Assembly (NCBI GenBank): GCA_947258975.1
Contig: CAMYKK010000030.1
Span: forward strand, 1-44,323
Length of the DNA stretch: 44,323 nt
Reading direction: 5' to 3'
DNA from: an uncultured Gammaproteobacteria bacterium
GTDB taxonomy: Bacteria; Pseudomonadota; Gammaproteobacteria; Arenicellales; JAANXG01
Positions within the stretch are counted from its first letter, which is position 1. Each line of letters begins with the position of its first letter. The notes under the pieces were generated by a model. The model had not been told where the DNA came from and ran no database searches. It saw only the letters and a list, made by a program, of their open reading frames with translations. Below are positions 22,510 to 32,757 of the stretch, piece after piece. The position numbers were made by a program, and so were the translations under genes.

Positions 22510-25011
22510 ATGAACCCGTTCTCCAACCGCTATCTGTCGTGGCTCAGGCGAGTCACCCCAACCAAAACCGGCATGTTTCGAACGCGAAACTCGGCTCGGG
22601 TGAGACTGCAGACACGGACCCTTACCGTACCGCTGAGTATCGCGTTAGTAGTGTTTCTAGTCATGGGTCTCGTGCTCACCCAGCTGTTCCGCGGCAATTT
22701 CGAGGCCGTGCAGAACCGTGAGCTGACCAAGCTGATTCAAAGTGAGAGCAGTAAAATGGTCAACGGTTTGACCATCCTCACATCCACGCAAACACCGGCA
22801 GACGCCTATATGGGGCTGGAGTCGGACGATCTGGGAATGGCCGAGGACCTGCTCAATAAGGTCGCCGGCATGGGTCTGAGTGACGTAATCATCACATCGC
22901 CGGAAGGCGAGGTGCTGTTTCCAGTGGAGGGGAAGCTCCCCAAGGACTTACCAGAACAACTAAAAAATGCCTCGCGGGAGCCGGGTGCGGTTCAGCTGCT
23001 GAGCACAAATGAGCAAATTGTCGCATTCGCTCCGATCCTGGACGTCGACGATGCGGTGGGCTTTTTGGTGTTCGCCGTGTCGCTGCCATCGGCACTGACA
23101 ACAATCTCGGAGCACGTCCTGAAGGACGAGATAAGTGCTGCGCACAGTGCTTCCGTGACGCAGTTCTTAGCCTCGGCACACCAGGAATCGGCGGAGGCCA
23201 ACCATAGGTTCCTGAAACGCATGTTGATGACCGCCGGCGGCATTCTTGTGGTTGGCCTCGCATTGATTGCGGTCACTCTGAATACGATCTCCCGTAGTAT
23301 CACGAATCCGGTGAGCAAAGTCGTGCAGGTGGTCGACACGATGGCCAAAGGGGATCTAACCGGGCGCATCGATCTCCCTGAGCGACGGGACGAACTACGG
23401 GACATGGCCGCTCGCGTGAATCACATGGCCGATCAATTGAGCAACACTGTGCGTACGGTGGACCTGCAGTCGGAGTCTCTCTCGGCGCTCGCCACCGGAT
23501 TCGTCCGCTCCCGGGAAACGCTCGAGGAGTTCTCGGGCGAGGTGCACTCGATGGTGAATCATGTAGTGGACGACAATCGCCACATTGACCAGGAGACCCA
23601 ATCGCTGCAAAAACGGATGCGTGCCGCACGGGAAAGTGTCGGTGCCCTCCACACCGGCATCGACGGTTTCGTTAACAGCATCAAGGACATGGCAAGCGAA
23701 GCGGCCAAAACCAGCGATAACACGAATACGGTGGCCGCCGCCACCAAACAGATGGGGCACAATCTGGAACGCGTCAACGATAGCCTAGCGGACGTCCGCG
23801 GTTCAACGGAAACCGTTACCGTTGCGATTGACGCATTGAACTCCTCCATCGCAAGTGTAAACAAACGCTCCCAGGATACCAACTCCGCGTGTCAAGACGC
23901 CGAACGGCACGTCGAGCGAACGCGAAAGAACACAGATCGGCTCAGCGCATCGGTCGCTGAGATCGCTGACTTGCTCAAGATGATTGATACGATTGCCGAG
24001 CAGACCAACATGTTGGCGCTGAATGCCACGATCGAGGCGGCACGAGCGGGGGAAGCCGGTAAAGGCTTCGCCGTGGTCGCCAACGAAGTCAAGGCGCTGG
24101 CGCATAAGACGGGGGAGGCGACTAAGATGATCGCCGAGATGATCCAAAAGATCGAGACAAGAAGCCAGGAAACCACACAGACCGTTCAAGAGTTAGCCCA
24201 CCGAATCGAACGGATCGCTCAGGGCAACGAGGAGATCGCGAACGCAATTGGCGAACAGAATGTCAACGTTAACGACATCGCACAATCCATGGGGGAGGTG
24301 TCTAGGGCGTCAGACGAAGTGTCGCAGCGCGCCGCGGAGATGGAGACGGCCGCTCAAGGCGTGTCTGAGTCCACCGATGCGGTCGCCAGTAGTGCGTGTA
24401 AGATTGCAGACCTGTCTTCCGAAGCAGTATCAGTATGCGCCAGCCTCGCCGAGGAAGGCCAGGCAGCTCTGGATAGCGCGGACGGGGTTCACAAAGGCAG
24501 TGAAACCATTGCGAACGCCTCCAAGCAGGCTCGGGCTCAAGGCGATCGTACACTAACAAGGGTGCGCCTCATGAACGCCTGGATCCGGCACGCCGGGAGG
24601 TTGGGTAATGCCGTGCACGAGGTCAGCGACGCACTCGCCACGACTTCCAAGGGATTGGAGACCGGAGCCGCCCCCTTCGACGTGCAAAAGGTCAAGGTGG
24701 GTTACCTGGAGTGGCTTGGCACTGTGAACGAAGTGGTGCTCGGTCACAGCACTGCTGAGGGTGGGGAAATTACGGAGTTAGAGGCGAAGCTCTGCAGCGT
24801 CCTCGACTTCAAGCGTTCCACGAAACTGGACGCGGCACCCGAGTTTCAGGAAATGAAGCAGCTCCACACGCAAATTCAAACCTTGGCCAAGGAGGCCGTG
24901 GCGAACGTTGCCAACGGAAACACGGAAAACGCCAAGAAGATCTTGGACGATATCGAACCACGATCGACCCGCTTTTTTGGTTCTTTGGACAAGCTGTACG
25001 TCTGCGCTTGA
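22510..25011 (+). CDS. methyl-accepting chemotaxis protein with degenerate CZB-like C-terminus
   Basis: This 833-residue chemoreceptor has TM1 at about 39-61 and a periplasmic part (62-235) ending in a Cache-like [20 protein letters not shown]2 lies at about 238-260, then a HAMP domain (261-312) and a long methyl-accepting coiled coil with the CheA-contact hairpin (about 490-540; [20 protein letters not shown]). After it, residues about 690-833 follow the chemoreceptor zinc-binding (CZB) pattern: YLEW at 732-735, Cys762, His786. Two of the four expected zinc ligands appear replaced (Tyr732 for His, Gln790 for His). It follows the PstS-like gene by 3 bases, with no separate ribosome site evident. 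Confidence 0.88.
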   Translation: MNPFSNRYLSWLRRVTPTKTGMFRTRNSARVRLQTRTLTVPLSIALVVFLVMGLVLTQLFRGNFEAVQNRELTKLIQSESSKMVNGLTILTSTQTPADAYMGLESDDLGMAEDLLNKVAGMGLSDVIITSPEGEVLFPVEGKLPKDLPEQLKNASREPGAVQLLSTNEQIVAFAPILDVDDAVGFLVFAVSLPSALTTISEHVLKDEISAAHSASVTQFLASAHQESAEANHRFLKRMLMTAGGILVVGLALIAVTLNTISRSITNPVSKVVQVVDTMAKGDLTGRIDLPERRDELRDMAARVNHMADQLSNTVRTVDLQSESLSALATGFVRSRETLEEFSGEVHSMVNHVVDDNRHIDQETQSLQKRMRAARESVGALHTGIDGFVNSIKDMASEAAKTSDNTNTVAAATKQMGHNLERVNDSLADVRGSTETVTVAIDALNSSIASVNKRSQDTNSACQDAERHVERTRKNTDRLSASVAEIADLLKMIDTIAEQTNMLALNATIEAARAGEAGKGFAVVANEVKALAHKTGEATKMIAEMIQKIETRSQETTQTVQELAHRIERIAQGNEEIANAIGEQNVNVNDIAQSMGEVSRASDEVSQRAAEMETAAQGVSESTDAVASSACKIADLSSEAVSVCASLAEEGQAALDSADGVHKGSETIANASKQARAQGDRTLTRVRLMNAWIRHAGRLGNAVHEVSDALATTSKGLETGAAPFDVQKVKVGYLEWLGTVNEVVLGHSTAEGGEITELEAKLCSVLDFKRSTKLDAAPEFQEMKQLHTQIQTLAKEAVANVANGNTENAKKILDDIEPRSTRFFGSLDKLYVCA

Positions 25012-26075
25012 TCTGTAAAAGGTTTAACTTGATCCCTGTTAGCAAGCGTCTTAGAAACTTAGCTAACCAACCTATGGTAATGCGCGAACCGGCGCACTTA
25101 TTTTCATCCTACATCAATACCTGCATCTCCGTCGTTTAGCGATAGTCTATCCAAATGTGGAGATATCACCGCACAAGCAGAGATCAAATGTCAGCTTAAC
25201 GATCCAGTACCGGACCCTCCAACGACAAGGCTTGAATGCCGGCAACGGGTCCAGGCCGTGTAAAAAGTCGAGATCAAACTAACCGGTGGTAAAACGATAC
25301 GTATTTTCGTCGCAAACACGATGGCTATGGAAAAATAAGGAAGCGTATAAAGCAATACCACAACTAAAGTAGCGCGTTGTCCCAGTCGTTCGAAATCTCG
25401 GCAACTTTTTACACATTAACCTGGGTCGCGAGTTGCTATTCAGCTTCACGACGGTCGGAATTTTGGAGATTTCAAACTGATAGGCAGCCGTCGGCCAATT
25501 CCTGCCATTCGAGCATCCAGCAAACTGAAGCGTTTAATTCCAGAAAACAGACGTTGGTTGCATAACGCCCTGTATATTACGGTGTGCTCTAATCGGCCTT
25601 GCGGAAACCGTGGTTTGAACTGTCCTATTTTTCCTTCCCAGATCAAAGTGTTCATGTATTCACCATGCTGAGCGCGTTTCCCATATCCCCGATTATTGAC
25701 TAATTTGATCGGTTGTAACCATTCATTTCGTATGGTCATATGCGAGTTGTCGTTCCCTAATCTGAAACAATAAGCCTTAAAATTGATTTGCTAGATCGAT
25801 TGGCTTTTTGAGGGGATTGTCCTTGCCCTCCACCCTCTAGCAACCCAGCGCAATGTATTGTCTCTCGTGACCGCAAGCTGGCGCGCACTTGAGGTAATGC
25901 GTCTGCGTTGCGAGAAAGGAGGTGATTGATGTTTAGGAACTTCGGAGATTGTTTCGTTACGGTGGCTGATGGCCATATTACCGGCGACCGCAACGATCTC
26001 GCGAACTCGTTTACATAAATAGCGTAGAAAGAAACCAACTTCGGGAACACCTTTATATTTTGGGAAGACTCAATC
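25012..26075. other. gene-poor stretch
   Basis: More than 1 kb without a convincing gene on either strand. Frames such as the one at 25446-25739 on the minus strand have no recognisable family, ribosome site or coding-like third-position bias. The sequence is A/T-richer than the neighbours and probably consists of decayed genes plus the leader of the lipoprotein gene at 26076. Confidence 0.4.
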
Positions 26076-26519
26076 ATGCGAAAGCTCCTAATTCTTATCT
26101 TGTTAAACGCAATGCTGACGGCCTGCGGCGGAGGAAGTTCTTCGAGTGGTGGGGGTACGGCAGTCTCTACGGCTGGAACCTATAATGGTAGTGAGACTTT
26201 TACAGTCACGATCCCTGGGGTACTGACAGAGACCGGCTCCGGGTCTATCACAATTACAATCGATGCCGCTGGTAACGTAACGCTTGTTGACGAAGACGGT
26301 GTTACCTTCACAGGGTCCCTGTCAGGTAATCGGTTCACCGCACAAGGTCCTGCCCAGATCGTTGAGGAGGGCATTACTTGCAATGGGCCTGCCGCCTATG
26401 AAGGTACCGTATCCGGCAATCAGATCACGGGTACCGAATCTGCTAGCGTAACCTGCACCCGTGGTGGTGTGAGCGTCGCTGTCAATGCGAGCGGCACATT
26501 CAATGCCACAAGGGTTTGA
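26076..26519 (+). CDS. small Gly/Ser/Thr-rich lipoprotein
   Basis: The 147-residue product has a lipoprotein signal with lipobox LTAC (Cys17), followed by a GGGSSSSGGG linker. The rest is beta-rich, with repeated strand-turn units (GSGSITITIDAAGNVTLV, GSLSGNRFTAQGPA, GTVSGNQITGTESA) and a single Cys pair in the mature part (ITCNGP, VTCTRG) that could form a disulfide. This looks like a small surface or periplasmic beta-sandwich. No family recognised; the function is unknown. It is flanked by gene-poor DNA on both sides. Confidence 0.75.
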   Translation: MRKLLILILLNAMLTACGGGSSSSGGGTAVSTAGTYNGSETFTVTIPGVLTETGSGSITITIDAAGNVTLVDEDGVTFTGSLSGNRFTAQGPAQIVEEGITCNGPAAYEGTVSGNQITGTESASVTCTRGGVSVAVNASGTFNATRV

Positions 26520-26997
26520 GACATCGGAAACCAGGACATCTATCAGTTAGATTGCACGACGCTGCTCTTGAATCATTCGCGTGCGTTATCGGCACTGAAA
26601 GGCGATTGCCGATGCGAACGCACGGCTGAGTGTTTGATTTCAGGGACTGACTAATTCAACGCGTTTTGAATCGATTGAGATGCGTTCGGTTGGTCGGTCG
26701 ATCGCGTGCACGTCGTTGGAACATATTTTGCAATTGGCCTATTTGGCATTGAGTCAGCTCGGTTCGTCAGCCCCAAGGCCACCGCGTTCTTGACGCTAGT
26801 CGTTCAAACGGAAATATCCGCTTTACGCTTTGTGCCGCATATGCGCATTAAGGCTAGAGTGGCAGCTGTGGGTTGTGAGCCGAGATTCGATCTTCGAACA
26901 AACGTACCAATTTGCTGCGACACAGCTATCGCGACTCTCGGGTTACTCTGGCCGTTGACACAATGCGTATTCCGATTGAAAACGAGCACCTTATGAT
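26520..26997. other. gene-poor stretch
   Basis: About 480 bases with no credible complete gene. It may contain the eroded upstream part of the actin-like pseudogene that becomes recognisable at 26998, but no frame can be traced further back. Confidence 0.4.
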
Positions 26998-27204
26998 GCG
27001 GATTTTCAGCAAAAACTGCGTAATCACGTCATTCTTGCCGGCGGGGGTTCTCGACTCAAAGGCATTGATGTCGCCGTAGAAAAAAAGCCTGGTCGAGTAT
27101 GGTGGGGCGACGCCATGTGTGTGCACGATGCCGAATATTGCGGAAGTATTGGCGCATTAAAAATGTGTTTGGAAATGCCTGGAGAGTGCTGGGAACAAAT
27201 ATAA
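26998..27204 (+). pseudogene. MreB/MamK-like actin-family protein, 3' remnant
   Basis: From 27001 the frame reads DFQQKLRNHVILAGGGSRLK, then GID, a short gap region, and CGSIGALKMCLEMPGECWEQ followed by Ile and stop. This matches the C-terminal subdomain of bacterial actin-like proteins (phosphate-2/adenosine motif LAGGGS, then GAxGALKxAxxMPxxYWEQ). An in-frame stop at 26977 and the absence of an ATP-binding N-terminal half show that only about 65 residues remain. Several substitutions to Cys and Trp also suggest decay. Confidence 0.65.
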
Positions 27205-27327
27205 AAGAGGATGCCAAACCGGGGGCTACGCGGCCTGATTCATATTCGGAAGCTGCTGGATCGTGTCGCAAAGCTATGTTGCGTTTGAGCCTCATACAAG
27301 GCAAATTGTTGTCGAAGAAACAAATTC

Positions 27328-28443
27328 TTGGCTGCGACAGTATCGCTTGGTCGCAGCACGGTGGATCGTCCCCGGCCCCGCGTGTGGGCGTTTCCGCTCA
27401 ACGCCCAGGGCATCGGCCAATATCGCTTGCGCCAACCGCTGGCGACGCTGGATCGATTGGCGAAGGCTGAATGCGCGCCGTTGCCCGATCACGAAGGCGT
27501 TGCAAGGGCACGGGTACCGACGGTCTGCGAACTCAATCGCGCCGATCCCGATACGCTGCTGCTGCAACACGGTTTCACCGATCTGTTCCTCCGTTGGCTT
27601 CCCCGATACCGGGCATCGGGCAAGGCACTGCTGGTGTTCGGGTTCGACGACAACCTACTGGCAATCCCCGACCACAACAATCAGCAACACCGCTTGCCGA
27701 CGGATCTCGAGCGACGGCTGCGCGAAGCCTTGTCGCACTGTCATCGGTTGGTGGTCCCCATACAACCCCTGGCACAGGTCTACGGTGAGTGGATCGACGA
27801 TATTCGCGTGGTTCCCAATCTCCTGGAACATCGGCGTTGGGGATCACTGACGCCGCAACGTCGGCAAAGCGCCAAATCCCGTGTCGGCTGGGTCGGCGCT
27901 CAGCAGCATGGCGGCGATCTGGCTAGCCTGGCGCCGGTGATGGAGGCGCTGGCCGGCGCGGTGCAGTGGGTCATGATGGGCATGTGTCCGCGAGCGCTGC
28001 GGCCCTACGTGGATGAATTTCACCAATCCGTGCGCTACCGCCGCTACCCGGAACAACTGGCTTCTCTCAATCTAGATCTCGCGGTGGCGCCCGTGGCAAT
28101 CAACGCGTTCAATGAGTGCAAAAGCGATCTACGCATTCTCGAATACGGCGCCATGGGCTGGCCGGTCATCGCGACGGACATTGTGCTGTATCGGGGACAC
28201 CCGGTTACCTGTGTATCCAACGACACGGAAGCCTGGCTCAACGCTATCCGCGAGCGTATCGCCGACCTCGACGCTCTGGCCACCGAGGGTGACCGACTGC
28301 GCAACCGGGTCCGCCAACACCACACTCTGGAAGACCGGCTCGACTTATGGTGCGCGGCCCTGTTCGCGGACACGGTAATCGAGCAGCATCAGTTGATGCG
28401 TGAAGCAGTTCCAGGACACTCGCTGTACGCGGCGTCACTGTAA
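27328..28443 (+). CDS. glycosyltransferase-like protein (isolated domain)
   Basis: The 371-residue product has a GT-B-type layout: RPRVWAFPLNAQGIGQYRLR at the start, the middle segment LLVFGFDDNLLAIPDHN, and a C-terminal nucleotide-sugar-binding half with VGWVGAQQHGGDLASLAP and FNECKSDLRILEYGAMGWPV. The last motif, with its conserved Glu, is typical of family-1-like transferases. Such sequences often form the end of large multidomain surface-glycan or flagellin-glycosylation proteins, so this may be a detached piece. The start is uncertain: TTG at 27328 has no good ribosome site, and the preceding DNA is decayed. Confidence 0.7.
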   Translation: MAATVSLGRSTVDRPRPRVWAFPLNAQGIGQYRLRQPLATLDRLAKAECAPLPDHEGVARARVPTVCELNRADPDTLLLQHGFTDLFLRWLPRYRASGKALLVFGFDDNLLAIPDHNNQQHRLPTDLERRLREALSHCHRLVVPIQPLAQVYGEWIDDIRVVPNLLEHRRWGSLTPQRRQSAKSRVGWVGAQQHGGDLASLAPVMEALAGAVQWVMMGMCPRALRPYVDEFHQSVRYRRYPEQLASLNLDLAVAPVAINAFNECKSDLRILEYGAMGWPVIATDIVLYRGHPVTCVSNDTEAWLNAIRERIADLDALATEGDRLRNRVRQHHTLEDRLDLWCAALFADTVIEQHQLMREAVPGHSLYAASL

Positions 28444-28485
28444 TTACCGTCGTCGACCTCCGATCGAGTTGGCGCAATTACCCAG

Positions 28486-30978
28486 TCAGCTTACTTTTTT
28501 CCTTGGCACGCGATCGCCCGATAAAGACAGTAAATTTTCACCGAAGCCAGGTGGGGTGTGTACGGATTGCTCCTCATAGGTAAAGCGGCCCACCATACGT
28601 TGCAGGTCGGTAGCAGTACGTGACAATTCCTGAGCGGCTTGTTGCGCCTGCTTGGCGCCGCTCAAGGTATCCTGCGCCGCCTGGCTCACGCTACTAATGC
28701 TCTGCGCGATCTCGATGCTACCTTGCGACGCGCCGGCGACAACACGGGTAATCTCATCCGTGGTAAGCGCCTGCTTCTCTACGCCGGTGGAGATGCTATG
28801 TTGGATTTCGTTGATCTTGCCGATAATCTCTCCGATACGCCCAATGGCCTCGACTGCGCTTTGGGTGTCCATCTGAATGGCCTCGATTTTGTTGCTGATG
28901 TCCTCGGTTGCCTGGCTGGTCTCTTTGGCGAGATCCTTGACTTCGTTGGCCACCACTGCGAACCCCTTCCCGGCCTCACCGGCGCGAGCGGCTTCGATGG
29001 TGGCGTTCAGCGCCAGCAGATTGGTCTGCTCGGCGATCGTGGTGATCATCTTGATGACGTTACCAATCTCGCTGCTGCTCTCACCCAGCTTGGCGACCGT
29101 GGCGTTGGTGGTGGAGGCGATCTCGACACCGGCGGTCGCCACCTGCGAAGCCGAGCTTGCGTTGTCGGCAACCTCACGGATACTGGCGTTCATCTCTTCC
29201 ACGGCGGCGGCCACGGTTTCCACGCTCTTGCTCATTCCTTCGGCGGCCGTTGACACCGCCGACGCTCGATCGGTGGTCTGCTCCGCGTTGTTGCTGATCT
29301 GCACTCCAACACCGGACAGCTGTTCCGAAGCGGCGGTCAATCCTTGCGCGCTAACCGCGATGGTACCGATGTTGGTGCGCAGTTCCTTGAAGAATCCGTT
29401 CAATCCCTGGCCCATCTTGCCGATTGCGTCGCCTGCGGGTAGATCCACTTCACGGGTCAGATCGCCGCTTGCCGCGGCGCTGACCACGGCGAGCATTTTG
29501 TCAACCTTGCTGCGCAGTTCGGTGCTGTTGTGCTCCAAGGTCTGGGCCTGGGTGGCGGCGCGCAGGCTAACGCTCAAATGCGTCAAACTGTGGTCCACGA
29601 GCCGTTTTTGACCGGCGCCGGGCTGATCTCGAAACACCAGTACCAGAACCACGGGCGACTGCCGGGTTTTGGATAGTGGGCCCACGTATAAGCTCGCACA
29701 CGATTCCTTGTGCGGGTCATCCATCCATCGGGCCTCGCCGCTGCGCGCCACCTCGGGCACCGCACCGCCGTCCGCGACCAGGGACTCGCGCAATCGCTCG
29801 TCGACGTCTCCGCAGGCCGCCAACAAGTCGGCACCACGACCGCCACATTGGTTGACCCAGGCCGCCGCCAGCTCGAGCCGGTCACACAGGATAGACAGCG
29901 CCTTGTCCAGGAGTTGCTCGATTTGGGTCTCTCCCTGGGTCGCCTCGGAGACCACCCGCAGACTCTCGTTCACCCAGTTTTCTTGTTCCGCGCTCGCCTG
30001 CGCCGCCTGGGCGAGCGCAGTCTGTTTTTTCCCTACCCGGACAAGCTCGGCCAGACTTGCTCCCATCGTCCCCACGGCGGCGGCGACCGTGGCGATCTTG
30101 TCGTTGGAAGTCGACTCGATGCGGGCGTCGAAGTCCCCGCCAGCGACCCGATTGGCGTAGTTGACCACCCGGCCCAAGCGCCGGTCCAGCAAGCGGTACA
30201 AGAACAGCATGGCAGCGACGACCACAATGAGATTCACACCAAGACTCCAACCCGCACCATGCTGAACGGAACGGAGTAAGGCGCGTTGCTCCGCTACGTG
30301 GTGGTTCGCTTTGGCGGTGTTTTGTGTCGCGAGGTGGGTCCAGCGTTTGCTTTCGGCCTCCAGATGCGCCGAGGCCTGCTGGATAATCGCCTGCAACTGT
30401 TCCTGCATATCCGCGGCGTCGTAAAGCAATTCAAATCGCTCGTTGCGATCGTCGGTCGCCAGCAGTTCGTCGGTCATGGTCACCATCACCCGGGCATGTT
30501 CCTCGATGTCCGCCAATAACTCCTTTGACAGGATGCTATCGTGGGCGGCGCCAAGCGCCTGCCATGTTTGCTGAATTCTGCTCGAGGACGCGGCCAAGCC
30601 CTGGGGCTCGCGGTCGGCGTCGATCACCATCATCTCGAATTCAAAGCCATGAAAGTGTACCGCGTGTTCGAGGTGGGATAACCGCCGCATCGTCGGCAGC
30701 AGGACCTGATCCAATGCGCGTACCTTGGCATCGGTCTGCTCGATTAATGCGAGGTTTTCCCCGGCGTGCTCAGAGGCCTCATCGAGACTAGCGGCAACAT
30801 ACAGACCTCCCGACACGGTGATAAACAGCATCACCAGCAATACTGCGCCGATTGACCAGGTGACGGAAATTTCCCGTCTAGGCCCAGGAGCCGGTGCGCC
30901 GGTATCCAGTGGCGCTTCCGCTGGCCCGTTCCCGGCGGCTTCCTCTATCTCCGTTTCCGCTTTGTCCCGATCGGCCAT
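28486..30978 (-). CDS. methyl-accepting chemotaxis protein with two HAMP and a GAF-like domain
   Basis: This 830-residue receptor begins with an Ala/Pro/Glu-rich cytoplasmic tail and TM1 (39-64). A mainly helical periplasmic four-helix-type domain follows (65-238), then TM2 (240-262) and a HAMP domain. A cytoplasmic segment of about 335-480 looks GAF-like ([40 protein letters not shown]). A second HAMP-like unit ([20 protein letters not shown]) precedes the signalling coiled coil, whose hairpin reads [20 protein letters not shown]. The ATG at 30978 is chosen because it lies 14 bases after the preceding gene, with AAAGG upstream. It forms a probable operon with the secreted haem-binding-type protein gene. 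Confidence 0.88.
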   Translation of the reverse strand: MADRDKAETEIEEAAGNGPAEAPLDTGAPAPGPRREISVTWSIGAVLLVMLFITVSGGLYVAASLDEASEHAGENLALIEQTDAKVRALDQVLLPTMRRLSHLEHAVHFHGFEFEMMVIDADREPQGLAASSSRIQQTWQALGAAHDSILSKELLADIEEHARVMVTMTDELLATDDRNERFELLYDAADMQEQLQAIIQQASAHLEAESKRWTHLATQNTAKANHHVAEQRALLRSVQHGAGWSLGVNLIVVVAAMLFLYRLLDRRLGRVVNYANRVAGGDFDARIESTSNDKIATVAAAVGTMGASLAELVRVGKKQTALAQAAQASAEQENWVNESLRVVSEATQGETQIEQLLDKALSILCDRLELAAAWVNQCGGRGADLLAACGDVDERLRESLVADGGAVPEVARSGEARWMDDPHKESCASLYVGPLSKTRQSPVVLVLVFRDQPGAGQKRLVDHSLTHLSVSLRAATQAQTLEHNSTELRSKVDKMLAVVSAAASGDLTREVDLPAGDAIGKMGQGLNGFFKELRTNIGTIAVSAQGLTAASEQLSGVGVQISNNAEQTTDRASAVSTAAEGMSKSVETVAAAVEEMNASIREVADNASSASQVATAGVEIASTTNATVAKLGESSSEIGNVIKMITTIAEQTNLLALNATIEAARAGEAGKGFAVVANEVKDLAKETSQATEDISNKIEAIQMDTQSAVEAIGRIGEIIGKINEIQHSISTGVEKQALTTDEITRVVAGASQGSIEIAQSISSVSQAAQDTLSGAKQAQQAAQELSRTATDLQRMVGRFTYEEQSVHTPPGFGENLLSLSGDRVPRKKVS

Positions 30979-30992
30979 GCCGCGAACCTTTG

Positions 30993-31856
30993 TTAGAATT
31001 GGAACACCAGATTGTCTGAAACCGTGTGGTCGTCGTCGCCCGATCGGTCGTAGATGGCGACGCCACCGACCAGCGTTCCGCGGGTCGGGAAGACCACGTC
31101 GTCCGGGTGACCGGTGTCGCGCTTGCGGCGTATCTCCAGGCACCATATACCGTCTTGCCACTTGCCCTTGACCTTGACATCGGCAGACGAACCCTGCGGG
31201 TCCTGGGCAAGGATGTACTTGGGCATCACGTCCTGCTCGTACTTGTGATAGCGTTTGGTTGTGTACAACTTATCCCCGGCGTCGCTGTGGCGCGCGATAT
31301 AGACATTACCGCCGTTATCGCCGGGAAACTCCCGCGCCTTCGTCAACTTCTTGCTGCTGATGACCGTGCTTTTATCGTGTACCAGGCCGATGGGATTAGA
31401 GCGGGTCGACTTCCAGTGCCACATATCGGCCTTGAACTCCTTGCCCGACAGCCAGTTGGTCGAGTAATCGCCGTCCATCACGAACTGCATGGCAAAACGG
31501 TCCTCGCGCTGCGGTCCCTTGACATATTTTTTCTGCTGCTTGTCCCACCCCCACGGTTTATGAACCTTGTCTTCAGTGGAATCCGCCCACTCGACCAAGA
31601 AATACACGAAATCACCGTGTACGCCGCCCTTTATGTCGACGCTGCTGACCGCCGTGGTGATGCCGGTTCTGCTCGGATTGAGCGCAATCGAAGTACCCGG
31701 AACCGCCGACCAATCCTTGCCGTGCCCATCGAGAACCGGCGCGGAATCCAGTGCGTGCATAGTGATGGTGGCGGCTGCAGCCGCCGCCGACATCGTCAGG
31801 GTCGACAACGCGCCGATCATCGTCAATACCAAACATTCCGCTCGTGACATACGCAT
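30993..31856 (-). CDS. secreted ethylbenzene-dehydrogenase-type haem-binding protein
   Basis: The 287-residue product has a signal peptide (ending SAAAAA) and a beta-sandwich with the pattern of the EB_dh haem-binding family (gamma subunit of type-II DMSO-reductase enzymes). It has [20 protein letters not shown] at the start, [38 protein letters not shown] and [14 protein letters not shown]. In that family one b-type haem is bound between Met and Lys; the exact ligands cannot be assigned by eye. No molybdopterin catalytic subunit is nearby. GGAGGT precedes the ATG. The next gene, 14 bases on, is a chemoreceptor, suggesting a sensory or ligand-presenting role. Confidence 0.8.
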   Translation of the reverse strand: MRMSRAECLVLTMIGALSTLTMSAAAAAATITMHALDSAPVLDGHGKDWSAVPGTSIALNPSRTGITTAVSSVDIKGGVHGDFVYFLVEWADSTEDKVHKPWGWDKQQKKYVKGPQREDRFAMQFVMDGDYSTNWLSGKEFKADMWHWKSTRSNPIGLVHDKSTVISSKKLTKAREFPGDNGGNVYIARHSDAGDKLYTTKRYHKYEQDVMPKYILAQDPQGSSADVKVKGKWQDGIWCLEIRRKRDTGHPDDVVFPTRGTLVGGVAIYDRSGDDDHTVSDNLVFQF

Positions 31857-32040
31857 AGCTTATTTACCTCCGTATTGTTGGATGTACGTCGTAGGTCCGC
31901 GCTCAGGATTCCCGGCCACGGATTGCCGTTGCTTCCCTCGGACTATCGGCATCGATAGCCGAGACTTTAGTTTGAATATTGCGCCAGAGATCTGGGAGGC
32001 TGGCGAGGGGATCGGGCGGCGAGACACCATCTACTGCGCT

Positions 32041-32226
32041 ATGGTGATGTCCGCCAACCTGCTAAACCGGCTGCGGAACGAAACCGGCGCGAACATCCCG
32101 CCGATACACGAGCTGCCCTCCCTCGCGGCTCTGGGGCGGGGTGATTTAACGCTCGGTACGGCCCGCGATCTTGCCGAAAATACCAAAGATCAGAATCGAA
32201 AAATGCGCCGCCTGCTGAGTGGGTAG
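32041..32226 (+). CDS. small hypothetical protein, doubtful
   Basis: A 61-codon frame (MVMSANLLNRLRNETGANIP, ending in KMRRLLSG) in the 440-base gap between the haem-protein gene and the CheY-like gene. Composition is protein-like and Leu/Arg/Asn-rich, but there is no clear ribosome site and no recognised family. It could equally be the tail of a larger decayed frame open from about 31890. Confidence 0.2.
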   Translation: MVMSANLLNRLRNETGANIPPIHELPSLAALGRGDLTLGTARDLAENTKDQNRKMRRLLSG

Positions 32227-32295
32227 TAGTAAAGCTCGAATTCGGATCGAAGCGCAACAAATAGAACCGCGCGGGATTAAACCGGCGTCCGGTTG

Positions 32296-32697
32296 TTACA
32301 CTTTGCTCTGAAAGCCCAGATCGCCGAGCTTGTGTTTCAACTCGTCTTCGGTAAACGGCTTGGTAAGATAATCCGTGGCGCCGGAGCTGATTGCTTCCAA
32401 CATCTCGTCAAGCTCGTTGCGTGTGGAGATCATCAGGATACTCATATCCTGGTATTGCGGCCTGGCGCTGAGCGCGTTGACCAGATTGAGCCCATCCATC
32501 ACCGGCATGTTCCAGTCGATCATCGCCAGATCGTAAGACCCATTGGCGTCGCAACGTTCCAGCGCATCCTGGCCATGTTCGGCCTCGTCGACGACAAAAC
32601 TGAGATTCTCCAGGGCGCGGCGCAGGATCATACGGGTGGTCCGGCAGTCGTCCACGATCAGCGCGGAAAAAGAAGTAAGCGGGAAATTATTTGTCAT
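32296..32697 (-). CDS. CheY-like single-domain response regulator
   Basis: The 133-residue protein is a stand-alone receiver domain. The acidic pair Asp16-Asp17 (LIVDDCRTTR), phospho-acceptor Asp61 in LAMIDWNMPVMDG, switch Ser/Thr in MISTRN and Lys in YLTKPF are all present. There is no output domain, so it would act by protein contact, for example at the flagellar or pilus motor or as a phosphate sink. GGAGA precedes the ATG. It lies 60 bases downstream of the two-CW gene on the same strand and is probably co-transcribed with it. Confidence 0.88.
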   Translation of the reverse strand: MTNNFPLTSFSALIVDDCRTTRMILRRALENLSFVVDEAEHGQDALERCDANGSYDLAMIDWNMPVMDGLNLVNALSARPQYQDMSILMISTRNELDEMLEAISSGATDYLTKPFTEDELKHKLGDLGFQSKV

Positions 32698-32757
32698 TGT
32701 CGTGTCTCCAAACCGGTTACGCGTTGTTGCTTGATACGATGCACCGAGCGACCGGGC

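Noticed and set aside
25446-25739. 97-codon minus-strand frame
   Set aside because: No ribosome site, no recognised family and low coding character within decayed DNA.
30979-31161. Longer N-terminus for the chemoreceptor at 28486-30978
   Set aside because: It would overlap the preceding haem-protein gene by 169 bases with an Arg/Pro-rich sequence. The ATG at 30978 has a ribosome site and leads into a normal receptor N-terminus.
31567-32040. Extended start for the small plus-strand frame ending at 32226
   Set aside because: The upstream part is antisense to the haem-binding protein gene and its signal peptide, so only the part after 32041 could be real.
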